The position numbers were made by a program, and so were the translations under genes. Shown here one piece after another: positions 10,948 through 22,774 of a stretch of 64,000 nt of DNA. Numbering within the stretch: position 1 is the stretch's first letter; each line of letters begins with the position of its first letter. The DNA lies in NCBI GenBank assembly GCA_021904315.1, contig CM038917.1, forward strand, positions 6,432,041 to 6,496,040, written 5' to 3'. Under the pieces are notes generated by a model. That model was not told the DNA's origin and made no database searches. It was given only the letters and a program-made list of their open reading frames with translations. Source of the stretch: Sphagnum magellanicum (Eukaryota; Streptophyta; Sphagnopsida; Sphagnales; Sphagnaceae).

Positions 10948-13612
10948 ATGCTGCACCGGTCAGCAAGGAAGCTGCTAGCAAGAACCCATGTCCTGCAGTG
11001 CCCCTTTTGGTCCCATGAACCCCTCTTGAATGCTGTTGACTCATCAGCAGCAGCAGCCAGGGTAGTGTCAACATTGACAAGTAGGACACTGGACAGGGAT
11101 CATTCTTCAAATAGTGACAACGTTGGTTATCACTGGCCTATAACACCAAGAAAAGGGACATCATGGAGGCAGCAATCTTACAGCACAGGATTTCAAAAAG
11201 TAGGGGCCTTGCAGCAAGGCATGGCAGAGATGGTGTCCCATGTAATTCCCATGCCGTCAGATATTCGCTATGCAGATCTTATTGTCAAAAGATCTGATCA
11301 TCTCCAGGTATGTGTTGCTCATTGTGGAATATATGAGCACACTTTGTTTGACAGGTGCTCAATGTCACAACTTTCATGCTCCAGGTGATGTGAACTCCCA
11401 ATTTGACAAGGTCCATGGTGTGGCAGGAAAAGCCCAGTTTAGATCCTCTGGGGCTCAAATTTGGTGCCTTATACACTGATCACATGCTTCAAGTCTCGTG
11501 GAAAGAGGGGTCAGGCTGGACAGCCCCCTCAATTGACCCAGTAGCCCCGTTTACCCTTCATCCCTGTGCTCAGGTAAGCATTGGAATTGTTTATTCCTTT
11601 TCAACTTGGGAGACCTTAATTTTTGGGTCTCTTGGTGTGAAGGAGCATCTGTGCACAAGAAGATGAGCAGTTGTTTTTGATGAAAAAGTGGCAGCTGTAT
11701 CTCATGGATACATCTGGCCATCACAGATTGAGGAAGTGAGGAGGGATAGCACAATCCACAACTGTGAACTGTTTCCATATATGTGTAAAGTGCTCTAAAT
11801 AACACTTCTCAACAGTCTTTGCCAACTAAGTCCTCTCACTTGGTAAGTAATGCTCTTCATTAAATGATACAGACCTAGTATTGGAGTCTTCTGACAGGAA
11901 CCTTCTTTTTTTGTCCATGACAGGTCTTGCACTATGGTTCTTGTTGCTTTGAGGGAATGAAGGCCTACAAGGACAAAGACCAGCATCTCCGCCTGTTCCG
12001 GCCAGACATGAATATGGACCGCCTGTCCCGATCAGCTGCTTGTCTCACCCTCCCTGAATTTGATAAGGTAGACCGCTGAAGTCTCTGCCACTTCTTTGCC
12101 TTGGCTTCTCTGGACATACCCAGGGCACAGTCAATGTGCATGACTACTCATTTGCCATGTGCGAATTGTGCTTCTCATTTGTTCATATCATCTGGTTTAT
12201 GCACACCCTACCCACTGTTGCCTTTACAACCCCCAGGTGTTTTCATAGGTGAAGAGTCAAAGTCTAATCCTGATATGTGTTCCAACTCCTGGTTTTGGAA
12301 TTGGTTGAATATGTTGTATTGAAAGCCATTGTTCTACATTACACCCTTCTAGCCCTCAGAAGAGTAAATTATACATGTTTTTTCTTCATAACTATACATT
12401 GCTTCAATTTACAGCAAGGGTCACATCCATTTCCAGGTAGAGCTGCTTGAGTGCATAAAAGAGCTTGTGCGGGTGGAGCGCGATTGGGTGCCTGCTAAAG
12501 AGGGCTTTTCTCTCTACATTCGTCCAACAATAATTGGCACTCACCCTTTCCTGGGCTTGTCCCCAACAAGGGAAGCAATGCTTTTTGTGGTTCTTTCCCC
12601 TGTTGGCCCTTACTTCCCTAGTGGATTGAAACCCATCAAGCTATTTGTGGAGACAGAAGTGGTTCGGGCCTATCCTGGTGGGGTTGGGGACAAAAAGGTT
12701 GGGGGTAATTATGCTCCAACCATGCTGCCCCAGCTCAGGAGTGCCCAGCGAGGTTGTTCCCAAGTAAGTCCACTGAGTAAATACTTGGGTGCTCCAGCCT
12801 GTTTCCTTTAGTAGGCCATAGCTTTCCTGCTGTCCATGTCATGCAACTCTTCTAATCCCACACTCATGATTTTTGTCATGTGTAGGCATTATATGTGCTG
12901 CAGGATGGGCATCCTGGGGGTGGGATTGTTGGGGAATCAGGTGCCATGAACGTATTCTTTCTGTTTCAACAGGAGGGGACGATGGAACTAGTCACCCCTC
13001 CTTTGGATGGCCTGATATTGCCTGGGGTCACCCGGGATACTATTCTCACCATTGCCCGTGACTTTGGAAATATGAAGGTTTCAGAAAGGCAGTTGCGGTT
13101 TGGTGAGGTATTGTGTCCATCGTCCACTATGTTCTGTTGACACGGACAATGCTGGTTGAATAGGTGCATCTTGTTGTGCAGTCCATCTGTCTGAAAAACT
13201 TATGAAGTAGAAGAGTTTAGGCCAGTGAGATATGTTCTCTCCTTTCTTGTTGCCCTGTATTAAATTTTGTAAAGGAATTATCAGATGTTTCTGAACTGCT
13301 TTCTTGTGAATTATGTGTACTGAACAGATAGAAGATGCAGCAAAGACTGGCCGGCTGTTGGAGGTTTTTGGAACAGGGACAGCATGTGCAGTTCAACCAG
13401 TAACAGGTCTTCTGAAGAATGACAACACTGAGATTACAATCCCGTTCGACAGTGAAGCAGCAGCACACTGGCTAGCAAAGCTACCTGGAATGGCTTTAGC
13501 TCAGCCAGGTACTGATGAACCCTTCAGCCTTTGTGGTCGTCTGACCAGAATATTGTTAGACTTCCAATATGGAAACGTGGAAAGTCCTTGGTCTGTCCCT
13601 ATTGACCCATAG
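10948..13612 (+). CDS. BCAT: Branched-chain amino acid aminotransferase
   Basis: PLP enzyme that reversibly moves the amino group between Leu, Ile or Val and 2-oxoglutarate. Six exons fit phase 0 throughout: 10948-11307, 11427-11573, 11924-12067, 12437-12763, 12886-13107, 13328-13612, all with GT-AG introns of 119-369 bp, giving 494 residues. Conserved blocks in order: [14 protein letters not shown] with [22 protein letters not shown], the PLP-lysine block [11 protein letters not shown] (Lys about residue 304), [19 protein letters not shown] and VFGTGTA. The first ~95 residues are Arg/Ser rich with few acids, as in a mitochondrial presequence, and make the protein longer than the ~390-residue family norm. 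The start is the first ATG after an in-frame stop at 10876. The sequence resembles animal and fungal BCATs more than the Arabidopsis plastid type. A C-terminal insert ([13 protein letters not shown]) is unusual. Confidence 0.95.
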
Positions 13613-14379
13613 TTTTGAAAACATTTTCTTCAAAGCCTATACATACTTTAGTTGGGTTGAGAATTGTTCCAATCCAAGTCACATTCATCAATCTGAAGAT
13701 TAAGAATGTTGTTTCCAAAGCAGGATCTAAAACCATAGTCATCAGCAAAGTCTAAAGTAGTGACAAAAGATACACACCCTCCAAAGAAAGAGAAGGACTC
13801 TAATGAGGAAGACACTAGTACATGAGTAATAATAACAACCACCAAATTTTACCTTGGTAGAACAGGAGGTGTGTGGTGTTTCTGTATGTTAGTGTGCAGC
13901 AGATTGCAGCCTGTAATGTGAGCTCCTGCTGAAAGCATTCCTCCTTGTAAATAGTGATTGGGGACTTTTCAGACAAAGGCTACATTGAATTGAATTCGGT
14001 TCATTTTGCAACTACATGTGCTGGTGTTAGGGGCATGGTGATGATCTAAACCAATGTCCATCTTCCCATTTGTTTGTTTGTTTGTGTTCCATCTCTAAGG
14101 ACTGGTTAGAGTAGTTCTCTTGATGGTAGTCCACAGTGTATTTTCTTGCCTATTTATTCTTTTCCTGTCAGGTTATCCATCCAGAGATGTCCAGCACGTA
14201 GAAGATCACTCATGGATCATCGTTTGAAGAGGAGGGTTCTCCTTGGGCAATTGGGGGAGAGCCTGGTTCAGTGAGGAATTGTCCTCCTGATTTAGTGAGA
14301 GGATCAGAACATCTAGCACGCTTGTGGATCAAGCTCCTATAGTTCTGGAGGATGATGAGGAAGCTCTCTCCTTGATCAG
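13613..14379 (+). other. BCAT 3' region and spacer
   Basis: This follows the BCAT stop and probably holds its 3' UTR. There is no clear polyadenylation signal I would commit to and no other gene. A short (TTTG)n run lies near 14070-14085. Confidence 0.4.
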
Positions 14380-14713
14380 GAATTCCAAGCCATGAATCTT
14401 TGAAGTGATAGAGGTGCTCCCAGGATTGTGGGTCTGATCATTAGAATTGGAGCTGGATTTCTTCAGGAACAATGGGATCCTCATGGGCTTTCTATGAATT
14501 CTGAGAGCTGTGAATCTTTTCCAGTGATGAAGGCATTCTGAGGATTGCAGATCTGATCAGCATGGGAGCTGAACCATGGGAGTGAGCATCACAGGCTTAT
14601 CTATTTGCCAGGATTCTGAGTGGTCTATGTTTTCAGTGATAAAGGCAGTTCAAGGATTTGCAGATTGATCAGAGAGGGAGTTGAATTTGTGCAAGAATCA
14701 TAGGATCATCACA
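14380..14713. repeat. Three ~115-bp degenerate tandem repeats
   Basis: Units start near 14380, 14496 and 14611 (steps of 116 and 115). Each runs through 'gaattc(c/t)...a', 'cagtgat(g/a)aaggca' or a close form, 'aggattg', 'gatctgatcag' or a close form, and 'gggagctgaa' or a close form. Frames are interrupted, so it is not a protein repeat today. Confidence 0.6.
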
Positions 14714-16047
14714 TTTGCTGCCATACACCAGAGATAATAATTTGTGTATCCCAATTGTGGGGCCACTGTTATGATTTGTTGACAAGCAAGATTTGTTGGC
14801 AAGTCTTCAATTTGCTTGAATAGTTTGCTTTTGTTAAGGTTTCCATTGGAACTCATACTTTTCTTACAGGAGATCTGTGACTCTGGTTCCATTAGTGGTC
14901 ACTTTGCTTTGCTGCTCACATTGGACTCATGGTTCTTCTTGTTGTACAGGTTATATTACTCTTGTAGCCTTTGTTGGACTCTCATAGAAGGAAGTGAGCA
15001 CTTTTGCAGAGAATTTTTACTGCATACACAGACACTCTTTCAGCACTGTCACCAAAAAATGGAGATTGCATGGAGGGGGATGTCGGTGATGTTAATCAGG
15101 CCAGTGAGTCTGTCTCTGATGCAAGGGATTTTTGAGTGGGGGTGGCTCTGAGAAGGTCATTGGTGATGGGAGCATTGCCTGCCATGATGGATAACAGGTG
15201 CTCCAAGGGAGATGCCAGGAAGAAGAGGTTGAGCTTTGTCAAACAAGTTTTCAGTTTCTCTCGTGTTCTTGGTCAGATTGCTTGTCAACTGTATGAAGAC
15301 TAGAATAGGGTGGAGAGTCTGCGGACAAGTTGGGGGAAGTAGGGTTCAAAGTGGAAGTGATGTTTTAGCAGCTCTGGAACTTAAAGCTGATCCCTTATTG
15401 GATTCTCTTTTGTTTGGATGGTTGGTGGCAGCTTCTAAAGAATATTGAGGTTGAGCTGGGACAGTTCTCATGCAGGCTTGCCCATTTTCTGTCAGTAAAC
15501 GACTCTTCCCTCTCAGTGCACTATCACTATAGTGACCATCCACTCTCTTTTCAGTGGTATCTCCAGGAGAAGATTGTCTACTCAAGAGGAGTCTTATGTC
15601 TAACATATAATCTTATGGCATGTTTCATTTCTAGTAATTGATGAATGTTGCACATCTTTCAATGGAGGTATAGAGAGAAAGGAAGATGGGGCTGCTGGTA
15701 GGTGCGGAGCTTCTTGGTCGTTTCAACAGAAGTCAAGGAGTGGGAAGTGATTATGTGAATTTCTTTTCAGTGAATAATGCTAAAGGAGGAGCCAGTGTTT
15801 CAGCAAATGGAGATTGAGGCCAGAAAGGAGGAGGTAGCATTAGGAGGTTCATGAGCATGGGGTTGGTGAAGGATTGACAGGGGGATGCAACTATGGAGGG
15901 CTTGAAGGTTGAGCAGGTCAATGGGCCCTGAGGAAAGGGAAATTTGTGTGCTTGGTTGGCCTAAATTCGACCTGAAAAAATATGAATTTGATTTTTCATG
16001 CAAAAAATGACCCAGGGATTTTGGGAAATGTTTTCTTTTTGTCCAAA

Positions 16048-16160
16048 TGGCCAGATTTTTATGATGAGTTCCAGTAGGTAGCCAAGAACATAGGAGGATT
16101 TTATTTTATTTTTTAAAAAACTTTCATATCTAGTTTATAGCCAAGTTTGGCTCAATTTTC
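16048..16160 (-). mobile_element. GTAGCC/GGCTAC MITE-like element, copy 1
   Basis: In reverse orientation this carries 'ccagatttttatgatgagtt', 'taggtagcca', 'tttcatatctagttta' and 'tagccaagtttggct', the same landmarks in the same order as the copy at 43000. It is a short non-coding dispersed element. Confidence 0.65.
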
Positions 16161-17759
16161 GGAACCCTAAACAACACTGATAATGGGCTCATGAAAGTTA
16201 CTGAAATTTCTGGAGGATGTCCAAATAAACTCTTCTCTTTCTTCGTGTGGTTTGATGTTCAATCTACAAAAACATTTTTTTCTTGCACCTTGCACAAAAT
16301 TGTTAAAGAGATCCAATCACCAATTTTCTCACATCTTCTGCTACATTTTCAAAGAGATCCATCACCAGCCATATTTCACAAATGGATCTACATGCTACAA
16401 TCAATATAAAAAAATCGGTTTCTAGCTATGAGTATCATCTTCCTGGCTTTAAAGCAAACAGACAAAAGTGATATACTTCAATGAAGATGAACCATCCCAT
16501 GCCATACTCTCACCTCCACTGCCTCAATTAGTGCTGTGAACCAGAAACCATCCTTGTCTTGGGCATGTCTAACATATTTTCTATGAGTTTATGAATCTTA
16601 CTTGTAGCAACTCTTGCTAGGAATCGGTGAAGATGCACATCCTGTGTCTGATGAATTCCACATCTGTGGATAAAGAAAAGGATAGATCTGAACTCATTCC
16701 AAGCAAATTGCCGCCTTAGTCTCTAGTATTTCTAATCTTAAGATCAGCAACTTCTTAAGTCCCCGCCTCTGAAACTGTACTGTCCATGCCTCAATGTGTC
16801 AAGCTTCAAAGTAAATGCTCTGGTTTCAAACACGGGGCTTACATTGGCCTTGTGAACTACAACTGACATACAGAGAGTACATTGTTTCACAATTGATTGG
16901 TAACAGGAGTTTCTTCAAAGTGAATAACACCTGAAACCAAAGAGGGGAGAATTTACTAGAGCTTGAGGTTCATGCACATGATGTGAAACAATTTGTCACA
17001 GGTTTGCTCCTGAGCTACTGAGGTTCTTCATTGATTTAATATGTCTTCCCACTGTTTGAAGAAGCTCTCTTGCCCTTGTCCAGATGCTGATTGGTATCCA
17101 CTTTGGAAAACCCCTGGACACAACCAAGGATTACCATAAAGATGCATTCCTTACTCTTGGGAAAGGACCAAAGCTCTTGATCAATTGAAATGTCTTGGAT
17201 ACAACTCACAAAAGAAACAATCTGATTTCTGCAATGGGACAGAATTGTTTATCTCTCATGCTGAAGGATAGTGAAGAGAAGAAAGGATTCAAGGGAAGTG
17301 GCATGGTACGCAGCCATTGTTGAGATAGGAATTACAAACTACAAATCAAACTGATTTTAGAACTCAGAAGATAGGAAAATTGTGCAGATGCCAAGCTCAA
17401 TGAATGTACATCTCAAGAAGCTTAGGCTAACCACCTCCATCGCCTGCATTCTTGAAAACTAGAAATTTCAGTAGGTCCATGTGGGTATCACAATGCAGGC
17501 CAGAGAAGTAGGGCAAATAGGTATGTATATACACAGAACATCAATCAATCAATCAATCAGGGTGCTCTGCTGTTGCAATCCATCATTTTTTGCAACAAGG
17601 CAACAACACGGAGCTCTGAGTGTCCACTTCAGGAGGCCCAAAAAAATTTCTCAAGAAGGCAAAATCAGACTTCAGCATCTTACGTTCACTGCAAAATTCA
17701 GGCCAGGGAGAGTCCTGAAAATACAAAGGAAAAAATCAAAAGCTGGTCTTTAAAGCCCC

Positions 17760-17945
17760 ATTCTGGTATAATTTTTGGTTTTCAGTCTGTAGCCAAAACT
17801 AAAGAAGGATGATTAAAGATTTATACTTTATTTCTGGTTCATAGCCAGATTTAGCTGAATCATCCTAAAGATGGTCGTCACTTTTTCTGCATCTTGCTAG
17901 GGATGGTCACCAATTTGGCTACAAACAAAAAATCTGTAAAAAAAA
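17760..17945 (-). mobile_element. GTAGCC/GGCTAC MITE-like element, copy 2
   Basis: Its reverse complement matches the copy at 42095 closely: GTAGCCAAA, a doubled 'gaccatc' block, 'ctggctatgaaccagaaata', 'aatctttaatcatcctt' and TTTGGCTACA. Both ends have 'cagattt/aaatctg' words outside the GTAGCC words, suggesting terminal inverted repeats. Confidence 0.7.
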
Positions 17946-20176
17946 ATGATGTGGGGTCATACTTCATGTGCGTTGATTTCAAACACCCATTGTGTCACAC
18001 AAAGTCTTTGCTACAACACGTTGGGTACATCTCTCTAGTATATGGCTTAACCACTATACATGATGAAACTCTACCAATCATAAGTATACCAAAGCACCCA
18101 AAAAAGAGGGAATACAATGAACAAAGTGGAAGGACCCACGTCCAAGAAGACAAAAGAACCACGTAAGAGAGTGAACCACAAGGGGAACAACAAGTTCCTG
18201 AACCCCTTCCTTTTGTGAGAAGCATATCAAATAAGGAAAAGGGGAAGACCTCCTAAAAGGACACCTAGCCTACTAGAACCTTCACCTTCTACAACAACAC
18301 GTCTCAAAATAGAAATCGCATGTGCTCGATGTGATGTCATTATCACCCTCCACAAATAAAATGTGCGCAAACTAAGAAAGCAAGGCCTCCACTATACATG
18401 ATTGATGTTAAAGATAAAGAAAGGTGTGGACAAAAGAAGAATGCAATGATCATTCTAGGGTGAAATTTTAGTAAGACATGTACGAAGAAAGGAGTTCATA
18501 AGGAGCTTACAAACTCAATCTTTAGAGATAGAGAGGGAAGAGGCGTGCTTCAAGAGTTTGGGAGGAGTTACAAAATGGACACTCAAAGAGAAATGGGTAG
18601 AGGCATTTTGAGAGGGGTTTGTTGGAATAGACATCGAGGAAGAAAGATGTGGAAGAAACGTTAAATAGACAAAGAGAACATGGAGTGGGAAGCACGGGAG
18701 GAGGGAGGCAAGAGAATGGGAGTTTCTAGCCAGAATGTGAAGAACAAAGGATTTGGTGTTTTGTGAGAGTAACAAGAAAAAATCAAGATGTTTCCACTTT
18801 TTTTTGTCCAAAGTGTGATTCTTTCTCATAAAACCTTTGTGGCACTCTCTCATCCCACATCTAACTAACGACACATTTGGAACATTTGGAACCCGTTGAG
18901 GTTGGGCACCTTTCTCTCTCTCAATAGTGTGAAGATGGTGGGGTTTTGCTACAAGTTTCATGAGCTTTCTTTGCAGCAATCTTATTTTCTTGAACTTTCT
19001 CAAGTTTTGATGGAGTTTTGATTTTAAACCACTATCTTTTTGCATAAGAATGCACAAATTATTCTTTGGTTCTTCCATTCTAGGTGATGGTCAAACCAAA
19101 ATAGAATGAAGAAGTATCAACTTATGGTTGTAAACTCAAGTCTAATGAAATGTTTTTTCATGATAAACACTCATTGTGATGGTTTTTTTTCAAACAATTA
19201 TTGAGTTTTAAAAAAGTTTTGATTGAGTCTTTGATTCAAATATCATCTTGCGTTAGAACACCCAAAATTTTATTTGGTTTTTCATTGTAGATGATGGACA
19301 AATTAAACTCATTGGGGGACACTAATAAAAAAACAATAGAAAACATGTGAGTAAAAATATAAGCTACAATATATTGGTTGGGTAAAAATTATAATTTTTT
19401 TTTTAAAGGGTACATTTTATTCAAATAATCAATTTAATTATAACATAAGGTATGTAATAATCTGAAATAATATATTACAATTAATACAGGATGACTTTAA
19501 TATGTATATATTTAAAAAATTAGATAATAATAGGATGGTAAAAAATAAGTTGGACAATTATCTAATAACCCCTTAAAAATGGTCAATTGACGCACATAGA
19601 TTTCAAAATTTACACTAAATGTTCCCCCCCCTCCCTCTCTCCAAATCACTTGAATGCCAAGGTTCCTTCACTAAGGGCATCTTCCTTGTAGAGGATTTTA
19701 ATTTGGGACCTTGCATTGCTACATCAAGAGCCATAGCCTTTCTGGTCCCACTAGCCCATATAACATTTTCTTGGGTGCTGCCCATTAGTGGTTAAAAGAT
19801 CATCACAATGTAAAAAATCCTACAATTTAGTGTATGCCTAATTTCACCAATTTGGGTGTCCAATACTTACCTCTTCTCTTTTCTTTTCTCCTTGGACCTT
19901 GATTCCACAAATAGTTGTGCATTCAAAGAGAAGTATCTTATCAGATCTTATCATATTTGGATAGACAAGTGAGATAATGTAATTTACCTGTTATCTATCC
20001 AGTAGCACGAGACATTGGATGGGTACATGAGGATTACATATGCAGTGGATCAAGCTGTTGAAAATAGGTTGAAACTTGATATTGTAGACGAAGAAATCCT
20101 GAGATGTTGAATAACTGAAAGAGTTGATCATGTAGCAGATGCCCAGAGCATACAGAAATAATGAACAATGGTGAAC

Positions 20177-22563
20177 TCATATAAGTTTTGACCAAGAGCT
20201 TGGACGAGGCATGTCATGCTTGAGGAGATACAACAAGATACCCCCTGCTACAGCTACGTTCAATGATTCAAACAACCCAGGCATGGGAATTGACACCCTG
20301 TTGCATGCCCTTTGAGCAATGTCTGAAAGTCCCTGTCCTTCATTACCAAGTACCAAGCACAATGCGTCTTCTGCCCCAGCAGTTGCAAGACAATTTGGAC
20401 CCGAAGCCACAGCAGTCATTTCTATTTCTGTTGGATACATAGCAGCTCCTGAACTGCCATTTACAGAATTTATGGCGTTGTTGGATGTTGCTGGGAAGGT
20501 TACTTGATGTTCTGGTTCAGCTGCATAAAGCTTCATCTGATGAGCATCAACAAATTGTTGCAACAAGTCCCAGTGTCCTGTGGCAATTGATACCTGAAAA
20601 CAGGCCCCTCTTGATGCCCTCACAGCTTTCTCATTAAAGGGGTCACAGCAGCCTGGCAGCAGAAATACCCCATCCTGGAAACATGAACACACAGAGTATC
20701 CTATGTGAAAATTTACTTGTTGCAGCCAGGGCTCTTTGTCATGTCATCATGAAGGAGGCAAAGAGAAAGAACCAGAGTGAGATGATACAGACTAACTCTC
20801 TGCTTTTGAGGGAATGCCATGCTGACCTTTCTAGTTAACCTGCAAGAGGAGTGACACATGAGGTGAAATCTTTTCAAGATGAAAGGAATGCATACCCAAG
20901 AAAAAGCAGCAGCCGTTCGTAAAAGTGTGCCTAGGTTTCCAGGATCCTGTCAATGCCAAAGAAGCACTCACATCAGCACCTACTTGATGCAAGACTTAAC
21001 TGCAATTTCAAGACATTTGCCATGTTTCAGAGTGAGGAGCAGACAAAAAGTTCGAAAAAACTCTACCCTTCAAAGAGGTGTCATCAAGATAAACCTGAAT
21101 TAACTTGGAACTTTCTGATGACAATGGACATGCTGTAGCAGTCCAAACTGATGCCTAAACAGAATAGTCTGGGTTGCTAATCCCAACTGCAAATGTTATA
21201 GTGACTATCACCTTCCTAATTAGACAAACACATGTGATCCATCTCAAACATTAAGGTCTGGGGTGACAGATTATGCCATTTTCTTGACTGCAGTATATTA
21301 CATAATCTTCCAGTGATGATCACACACTCATAAAAGTGACCACCAAAATCTGTCTGTTGGAAGATGAATTTTTCTTTAAATCATTGAATCTGCCACCCCA
21401 GACCTTAATGTGATGGAATCACCTCACCCTTGCCCATTATGTTGGGTGCATGACCTAGCTCGCCCTAACAGGCTTGCCTGGCACCTTACCCACCATAATG
21501 GGCAGGTGCTTGACCATTCTATCATAGTACATTGATGTTAGAGAGAGAAACAGTGAGTGCATGCAGGGAGATTCCATTACTGTTACAAAGGCAGCAGGGT
21601 TGACAACAAGAGCAATGAAGGAGTTTTTACCTGGATACCATCAAGCACCAGCACACGCCGTGGAGATGGACACCAATTGAAAGCTCCACTGGAGGCACTT
21701 TGAATCGCCTCAAGATTGCAAAAGGAAGAGGGAAGTGGTAAGACACCAACACATCCAAGCCCTTGTGATGACTCCACACCTGCTACCTTGCACATCACAG
21801 CCTCACTTACGCGCACAATACGGTCTGACCATATGGCCAAATCAGGTGGCTCAGGTGTCCCGTCAAGGACCAGCAAAACTTCAAACTGAAGACTCTCTCC
21901 TCCTCCACCTTTCTTCAGAGCATACTCACAAATCTCCCTTTGAGAAAATTCAGACAAGAAAAAAAATTCCTTAATCCACAACTGCATTCAAATCCTTTTA
22001 GAGCTTCGCAATGTAATTTACAGAGAGAGAATTGCAAAGCATCTTGAACACTCTGAATTGAGCTGAAATTTTCATAGAAGAAATAGCTCAGAGAGAAAGA
22101 AGGCCAATGGTTTTTACCTTAAAGGAACAGAGCCCACGACCACAACAGATCCACAAGCATTACGGTAGCTGGCGCTCTGGCGCAACTTCACTAAGTGCTT
22201 CACATAAGCATTAGCACCACTGCTGATGATTTCCACATGCCTTGCTAACTGTACCCCTCTGTTCATCCTCTGTATGTGCCCTCTGCTCTCTTGCTCCGAG
22301 CTTTTGGAACTGGCTTCACGTCCTAGGATTCTTCCTCCTTCTCCTACTCCTCCTGAGAACTTCTTGACTCCTTCCCCTCCTGATTTGCTGCATCGAAACT
22401 CGGTACTTGCCACAGCACCTTTTCTTATTGTATTTTGGCTCTTGAGCTCGGCTCTGCACTCTCCACCACTTCTGCTACACCCAAACTGTGTTGAAAATTC
22501 ATCACCAACATGGTGAAGAAGGCTCGGCTTGAATTGCAAAACCTTCCCATACCACAACTCCAT
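20177..22563 (-). CDS. SpoU-type RNA 2'-O-ribose methyltransferase
   Basis: Transfers a methyl group from S-adenosylmethionine to a ribose 2'-OH of rRNA or tRNA; the exact target base is unknown. Minus-strand exons: 22563-22118, 21937-21631, 20946-20896, 20674-20177. They join in frame to 433 residues. All three SpoU motifs are present: motif 1 DPGNLGTLLRTAAAFSW (about 252-268, exactly the 51-bp third exon), motif 2 LVLGNEGQGLS (about 375), motif 3 SIPMPGLFESLNVAVAGG (about 405). Upstream, a substrate-binding-type domain ends exon 1 (KHLVKLRQSASYR, VVVVGSVPLREI). The N-terminus is Ser/Arg rich and may target an organelle, probably the chloroplast. Residues about 317-373 form an Ala/Ser/Asn-rich insert between motifs 1 and 2 that most bacterial relatives lack. 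I chose the ATG at 22563; no in-frame ATG was preferred upstream. Confidence 0.93.
21234..21422. mobile_element. MITE-like inverted repeat in SpoU intron 2
   Basis: The arms ACATTAAGGTCTGGGGTG (from 21248) and CACCCCAGACCTTAATGT (to about 21412) are inverted copies. The match extends outwards through GTGAT(T)CCATC words to 21234 and 21422 with small gaps, and inwards to CAGATT/AATCTG. A second inner pair ATCTTCCA/TGGAAGAT lies inside. Size near 190 bp and lack of coding fit a MITE or fold-back insertion in an intron. No target duplication is clear. Confidence 0.65.
21429..21507. repeat. Second inverted repeat in SpoU intron 2
   Basis: TGCCCATTATGTTGGGTGC near 21431 pairs with the inverted block around CACCATAATGGGCA ending near 21504, leaving a loop of about 30 bases. 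It lies directly next to the larger inverted repeat. Confidence 0.55.
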
Positions 22564-22710
22564 CACGTCTATTATTTACATCGGAGAAGTCCAACTACTG
22601 AAAACAACGCGATCCTTGAAAATATAGCTTTGCACCACCAGCACCACCAGCAGAAAGAACTGGCAGCTTGATGCAGAGATCTCGATTCTTCGCTTCCTGC
22701 ATCAAGCTCC

Positions 22711-22774
22711 CTAAACCCTAACCATAAACCCTAATCCAACGAGTTGTGTGATTTGTGAGCTCTAAACCCTAAAA
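22711..22774 (-). promoter_or_regulatory. Three telo-boxes upstream of SpoU gene
   Basis: AAACCCTAA occurs near 22713, 22726 and 22764, 150-210 bases upstream of the ATG at 22563. Telo-boxes are common in plant promoters of ribosome and translation genes, which suits an RNA-modifying enzyme. Confidence 0.6.

Larger units (their letters stand above)
14714..20176. other. Spacer with scattered repeats
   Basis: No gene is recognised. The stretch includes two copies of the GTAGCC/GGCTAC element (16048-16160 and 17760-17945), an (AATC)n run near 17541-17560, and very AT-rich DNA from 19080 to 19620. Around 18230-18350 on the + strand a short frame reads GRPPKRTPS, an AT-hook-like phrase, without a surrounding gene. 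An open frame of 187 codons on the minus strand at 18515-19078 has no family resemblance. Confidence 0.45.

Noticed and set aside
14698-15641. Several 64-111 codon frames on both strands downstream of BCAT
   Set aside because: None carries a domain, they overlap one another in conflicting frames, and no splice pattern links them.
18515-19078. 187-codon open frame on the minus strand in spacer
   Set aside because: Long for the region, with a real ATG, but no domain, no splice context and a Leu/Ser/Lys composition typical of chance frames. Transcription data could revive it.
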